In this document: positions 38,276 through 41,137 of the stretch, piece after piece
How positions within the stretch are numbered: the stretch's first letter is position 1
Layout: every line of letters starts with the position of its first letter
The notes under the pieces: generated by a model
What the model was told of the DNA's origin: nothing
Databases searched by the model: none
What the model saw: the letters and a program-made list of their open reading frames with translations, nothing else
Made by a program: the position numbers and the translations under genes
Source: an uncultured Chryseobacterium sp.
Lineage (GTDB): Bacteria > Bacteroidota > Bacteroidia > Flavobacteriales > Weeksellaceae
Reading direction: 5' to 3'
NCBI RefSeq assembly: GCF_936933875.1
Contig: NZ_CAKZIK010000018.1
Coordinates: 1 to 41,137, forward strand
Length of the DNA stretch: 41,137 bases

Positions 38276-39571
38276 ATGAACTCCTTTATTGAAGAACTGA
38301 AATGGCGCGGACTTTTTGCCGATATGATGCCCGGAACCGATGAACAACTGAACAAAGAGATGACGACGGCGTATATTGGCTTCGACCCAACTGCGGATTC
38401 TTTGCATATCGGGAGTTTGATTCAGATTAAAATTTTGGCGCATTTTCAGCAGCACGGCCATAAACCGATTGCGTTGGTTGGAGGTGCAACCGGTATGATT
38501 GGAGACCCTTCCGGAAAATCTGCTGAGAGAAATCTTTTGGATGAAGAAACGCTGAATCATTACGTAGATTGCCTGGGACAGCAACTTTCGAGGTTTTTGG
38601 ATTTTGAAGGTGAAGGCGACAACAAAGCGGAACTGGTGAACAATTACGACTGGATGAAAAATTTCAGTTTCCTAGAATTTATCCGTGATGTTGGGAAAAA
38701 TATCACCGTGAATTATATGATGGCCAAAGATTCCGTAAAGAAAAGAATTACGGGGGAAGGCGGCGCTGAAGGAATGAGTTTCACGGAGTTTACATACCAA
38801 CTGTTGCAGGGTTACGATTTCCTGCATTTGTACAGAGAGAAAAATGTGAAACTACAGATGGGCGGTTCTGACCAATGGGGAAATATTACCACAGGAACTG
38901 AACTCATTCGCAGAAAAGCACAGGGAGAAGCATTTGCTTTGACAGTTCCTTTGATTACGAAATCGGACGGTTCGAAATTCGGGAAGTCGGAAAGCGGCGA
39001 AAATTTCTGGTTGGATAAAAAGAGAACTTCACCTTACAGATTCTACCAATTTTGGCTAAATGCGACAGATGAAGACGCTGAAAGATTCATCAAATTCTAT
39101 ACTTTCCTATCAAAAGAGGAGATTGAAAATTTAATTGAAGAACACAAAACTGCTCCACACGAAAGAAAACTGCAGAAAAAACTTGCTGAGGAAGTGACAG
39201 TTTGGGTTCACGGAAGAGAAGAATACGAAAAGGCTTTAAAGGCTTCTGAAATTCTTTTCGGGCGTTCTACTGCTGAAGATTTGGTGAAACTGGATGAAGA
39301 AATTTTCCTTGAAATTTTTGACGGTGTTCCGCAGAAAGAAGTAGCAAAATCTGATGTTATCGGCGTAAATATTGTTGATTTGCTTTCTGAGAAATCTGGG
39401 TTTTTAAAATCGAAAAGTGAAGCGACAAGAGAATTGAAAAGCAATGCGATTTCTGTCAATAAAGAAAAAGTAAGCGATGCTTTTACTGCATCTGAAAATG
39501 ATTTGATTGACGGCAAGTTTTTGCTTCTTCAAAAAGGTAAGAAGCAGTATTTTATCGTTAAAGTGAATTAA
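38276..39571 (+). CDS. tyrS: Tyrosyl-tRNA synthetase
   Basis: A 431-residue class I aminoacyl-tRNA synthetase. The HIGH-type motif is HIGS at 44-47 (ADSLHIGSL), the tyrosine-binding region includes TAYIGFDPTADS and QGYDFLHLYREKNVKLQMGGSDQWGN, and the KMSKS-type loop is KFGKS near 234-238. The C-terminal S4-like domain (about 350-431) ends SEATRELKSNAISVNKEKVSD ... LLQKGKKQYFIVKV. Start choice: an upstream in-frame ATG at 38180 would add 32 unrelated residues and cover the promoter; MNSFIEELKWRGL is the family's normal beginning. A terminator follows. Confidence 0.98.
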   Translation: MNSFIEELKWRGLFADMMPGTDEQLNKEMTTAYIGFDPTADSLHIGSLIQIKILAHFQQHGHKPIALVGGATGMIGDPSGKSAERNLLDEETLNHYVDCLGQQLSRFLDFEGEGDNKAELVNNYDWMKNFSFLEFIRDVGKNITVNYMMAKDSVKKRITGEGGAEGMSFTEFTYQLLQGYDFLHLYREKNVKLQMGGSDQWGNITTGTELIRRKAQGEAFALTVPLITKSDGSKFGKSESGENFWLDKKRTSPYRFYQFWLNATDEDAERFIKFYTFLSKEEIENLIEEHKTAPHERKLQKKLAEEVTVWVHGREEYEKALKASEILFGRSTAEDLVKLDEEIFLEIFDGVPQKEVAKSDVIGVNIVDLLSEKSGFLKSKSEATRELKSNAISVNKEKVSDAFTASENDLIDGKFLLLQKGKKQYFIVKVN

Positions 39572-39590
39572 AATCAAAAGATTAATATTT

Positions 39591-39618
39591 AAAGTGAGGC
39601 TTTTGTATCACTTTTTTT
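39591..39618 (+). terminator. Rho-independent terminator after tyrS
   Basis: A 7-bp perfect stem AAAGTGA / TCACTTT with a 10-base loop, continuing into a T-run, 20 bases past the stop. Confidence 0.75.
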
Positions 39619-39638
39619 CCTAACAATTGTTTTACGCA

Positions 39639-39646
39639 TAACTTTG
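39639..39646 (+). promoter_or_regulatory. TAnnTTTG promoter element for the desaturase
   Basis: TAACTTTG, 18 bases before the start codon at 39665. Confidence 0.6.
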
Positions 39647-39664
39647 TAGAAATCTTTCAATCAA

Positions 39665-40420
39665 ATGGCAATCATTATCTTCATTATTGTTCTGTGGTAT
39701 TCAGGACTGTTCTTTCAGACATTTTTCCTGCACCGTTACGCAGCACACCAAACTTTTACCATGTCGAAATTTGGTGAAAAACTGTGTTTTGTATTAACTT
39801 GGATTACGCAAGGTTCAAACTATCTTTCTGCGTATGGTTACGGCGTTATGCACAGAATGCACCACGCTTTTGCAGACACGGAAAAAGACCCACATTCTCC
39901 GAAATATGACCCAAATCCGCTTTCTATGATGTGGAGAACGAAAAATATTTATGCGGCGATTAATGAAAAAAGAATTCTGGTAGAGGAAAAATTCACGAAA
40001 AACGTTCCGGAATGGACGAAATTCGACCGTTTTGCAGGTTCGTGGAGTTCCAGAATTTCATGGGGCATTTTGTACACCATTTTCTTCATCATTTTCGCTG
40101 ATGCGTGGTGGCAATGGCTGTTTCTACCTGTCGCATATTTGATGGCACCGATTCACGGGATGATTATCAATTGGTTTGGACATATTTATGGCTACGTCAA
40201 TTTCAAAGTTTCGGATACTTCAAAAAATCTTTTCCATTTCGACTGGTTGATGATGGGCGAAGGTTATCATAACAATCATCACAAATTTGGCGGAAGAGCC
40301 AATTTCGGCGGCGTAAGATGGCACGAAATCGATGTGACTTATTTGATTATGCTTGTGCTACAAAAATTTGGGTGGATTGAACTGAAACCTGTTATTGCAA
40401 CTCCGAAAAGGGAAATTTAA
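39665..40420 (+). CDS. Membrane fatty acid desaturase (delta-9 / acyl-CoA desaturase-like)
   Basis: A 251-residue integral membrane di-iron desaturase that puts a double bond into an acyl chain. All three His boxes are present: HRYAAH at 23-28, HRMHH at 63-67 and HNNHH at 202-206. Hydrophobic helices lie at about 2-20, 41-57, 125-145 and 145-165, so the His boxes face the cytoplasm. It is shorter than animal SCD1-type enzymes but in the range of compact bacterial forms. Whether the substrate is acyl-CoA, acyl-ACP or a phospholipid cannot be told. Single-gene unit. Confidence 0.92.
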   Translation: MAIIIFIIVLWYSGLFFQTFFLHRYAAHQTFTMSKFGEKLCFVLTWITQGSNYLSAYGYGVMHRMHHAFADTEKDPHSPKYDPNPLSMMWRTKNIYAAINEKRILVEEKFTKNVPEWTKFDRFAGSWSSRISWGILYTIFFIIFADAWWQWLFLPVAYLMAPIHGMIINWFGHIYGYVNFKVSDTSKNLFHFDWLMMGEGYHNNHHKFGGRANFGGVRWHEIDVTYLIMLVLQKFGWIELKPVIATPKREI

Positions 40421-40482
40421 ACTGAAATAAAAAATAAAAGCCGGGCTAGTTGTTCTGGTTTTTGTTATTTCTATCACAATAT

Positions 40483-40641
40483 ATGAATTCAATCTTTCAA
40501 ACCTTCAGAACTTTCCATGACGTGGACTCTTTGGAGTACTTCATCTCATTTCTGAAAGAAAATAATATTGATTTTCGCGTTGAAAACAATTCACAAAACT
40601 TTGAAACTTCTTTTTCTTGGACTTTCTATTTTATATGGTAG
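40483..40641 (+). CDS. Short ORF, possibly the N-terminal stump of a truncated gene
   Basis: A 52-residue ORF (MNSIFQTFRTFHDVDSLEYF ... NNSQNFETSFSW) whose first 46 residues look like an ordinary amphipathic domain of the DUF2007-type kind (a short segment beginning with a sequence for a pair of beta strands and a helix). The last residues (TFYFIW) and the AT-rich DNA that follows look non-coding, so the rest of the gene may be missing. An upstream in-frame ATG at 40450 adds a hydrophobic stretch over the end of the previous intergenic DNA and is less likely. No function assigned. Confidence 0.4.
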   Translation: MNSIFQTFRTFHDVDSLEYFISFLKENNIDFRVENNSQNFETSFSWTFYFIW

Positions 40642-41066
40642 GTAATTTTTTCTGTTTTTTCAATTACTAAAGAAAAACTGACTGTTTAATTTTTATCTTT
40701 GAATATTATTTGCAATTTTTCACAAAAAATAAAAGAAATACAGTTGACATTCATAAATTAAAAAATTAAAACACTTCAATTTATTTTGAAATAATTTTTG
40801 TAAATCATTATATTTCAATAGTTAAAATAACATTTATTTGAAGTTTTGCTTTACATCTAATATTTAAATCGAAAATTTATAAAAGTTGGCTCATTTTAGG
40901 TGATGATATTCTAGCAAGAAATATTTTATCATTCTGTTTAATTTTATTCGATTTAAATTTTCAATATTAGTTTTTGTAATTTAAAGCTAAATTTAATACA
41001 GAAAATTCCACACTTTTACCTTACCCATTTTCCAAATTTAGAGTGGAAATTCCGTGATAAAAAAAT
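40642..41066. other. AT-rich 425-base stretch without a gene
   Basis: Very AT-rich, with stops in all frames. It contains a TAnnTTTG match (TATCTTTG at 40694-40701) that has no gene after it. It could be decayed coding DNA of the truncated ORF before it or a plain spacer; I see no stable RNA-like fold or repeat. Confidence 0.5.
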
Positions 41067-41074
41067 TATCTTTG
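41067..41074 (+). promoter_or_regulatory. TAnnTTTG promoter four bases from the last start codon
   Basis: TATCTTTG, ending four bases before the ATG at 41079; a leaderless mRNA is likely. Confidence 0.55.
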
Positions 41075-41078
41075 CGGT

Positions 41079-41137
41079 ATGGATTTACAATATCTCGTTC
41101 GCGAACCGGAAACAATTACACCAGACTCAACAATCCT
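41079..41137 (+). CDS. Partial CDS, probable phospholipase/carboxylesterase
   Basis: Only the first 19 full codons are in the window (MDLQYLVREPETITPDSTI). The start of beta strand QYLVREP followed by a short polar linker resembles the N-termini of alpha/beta hydrolases of the phospholipase/carboxylesterase group in this phylum, where a LHGYG motif would be expected soon after. The gene runs off the window, so the family call is tentative. Confidence 0.45.
   Translation, partial: MDLQYLVREPETITPDSTI

Noticed and set aside
40694..40701. TATCTTTG promoter match in the AT-rich spacer
   Set aside because: No gene or RNA-like structure follows it; expected by chance in AT-rich DNA.

Overview
The window reads as chromosomal DNA of a low-GC Bacteroidota of the Flavobacteriia, most likely the Chryseobacterium/Kaistella group (Weeksellaceae). 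The evidence is internal: promoters of the TAnnTTTG type in front of many genes instead of TATAAT, A-rich leaders without strong Shine-Dalgarno sites, a SusC/SusD pair, a secreted subtilase with a type IX secretion (T9SS) tail, a fused E1 alpha/beta 2-oxoacid dehydrogenase, an S46 dipeptidyl-peptidase, and interspersed repeats of the kind found in flavobacterial genomes. I see no tRNA, rRNA, CRISPR array, IS element or prophage.

Layout. 1-5.6 kb: an atypical LuxR-type response regulator and a large DNA polymerase III alpha subunit with its own N-terminal proofreading domain, both on the minus strand. 5.8-10 kb: the secreted subtilase and the E1 fusion. 10-11.5 kb: an ammonium transporter. 11.8-18.6 kb: a tight four-gene minus-strand operon (susC, susD, glycerophosphodiesterase, metallophosphatase), which I read as a phosphodiester-scavenging locus. 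Its promoter is preceded by 11-bp direct repeats placed like a Pho box. 18.8-20.8 kb: ligA. 21-21.9 kb: two unknown conserved-looking genes. 22-26.6 kb: a Zn/Cd-type P-ATPase, a small TfoX-like protein and an S46 peptidase with the acidic-specificity (DPP11) signature. 26.8-30.5 kb: an alpha/beta hydrolase, an M13 metallopeptidase and a wrecked M13 paralogue. 30.5-34.8 kb: cinA, a lipocalin, a PPOX-Dps stress pair, a small membrane protein and a dienelactone-hydrolase lipoprotein. 34.8-41.1 kb: a BtuF-like protein, lipA, an ECF sigma factor with a small lipoprotein, tyrS, a fatty acid desaturase, a short possibly truncated ORF, and the first 59 bases of a probable esterase.

How it works together. 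Most of the window is housekeeping and nutrient acquisition. The most coherent multi-gene system is the susCD-GDPD-phosphatase operon: outer-membrane capture and import, release of glycerol phosphate, then probable release of phosphate. The peptidases (S8, S46, M13) fit a proteolytic lifestyle. Intergenic spaces hold GC-rich palindromes with a TTC triloop and several families of short degenerate interspersed repeats, which account for most of the non-coding DNA not explained by promoters and terminators.
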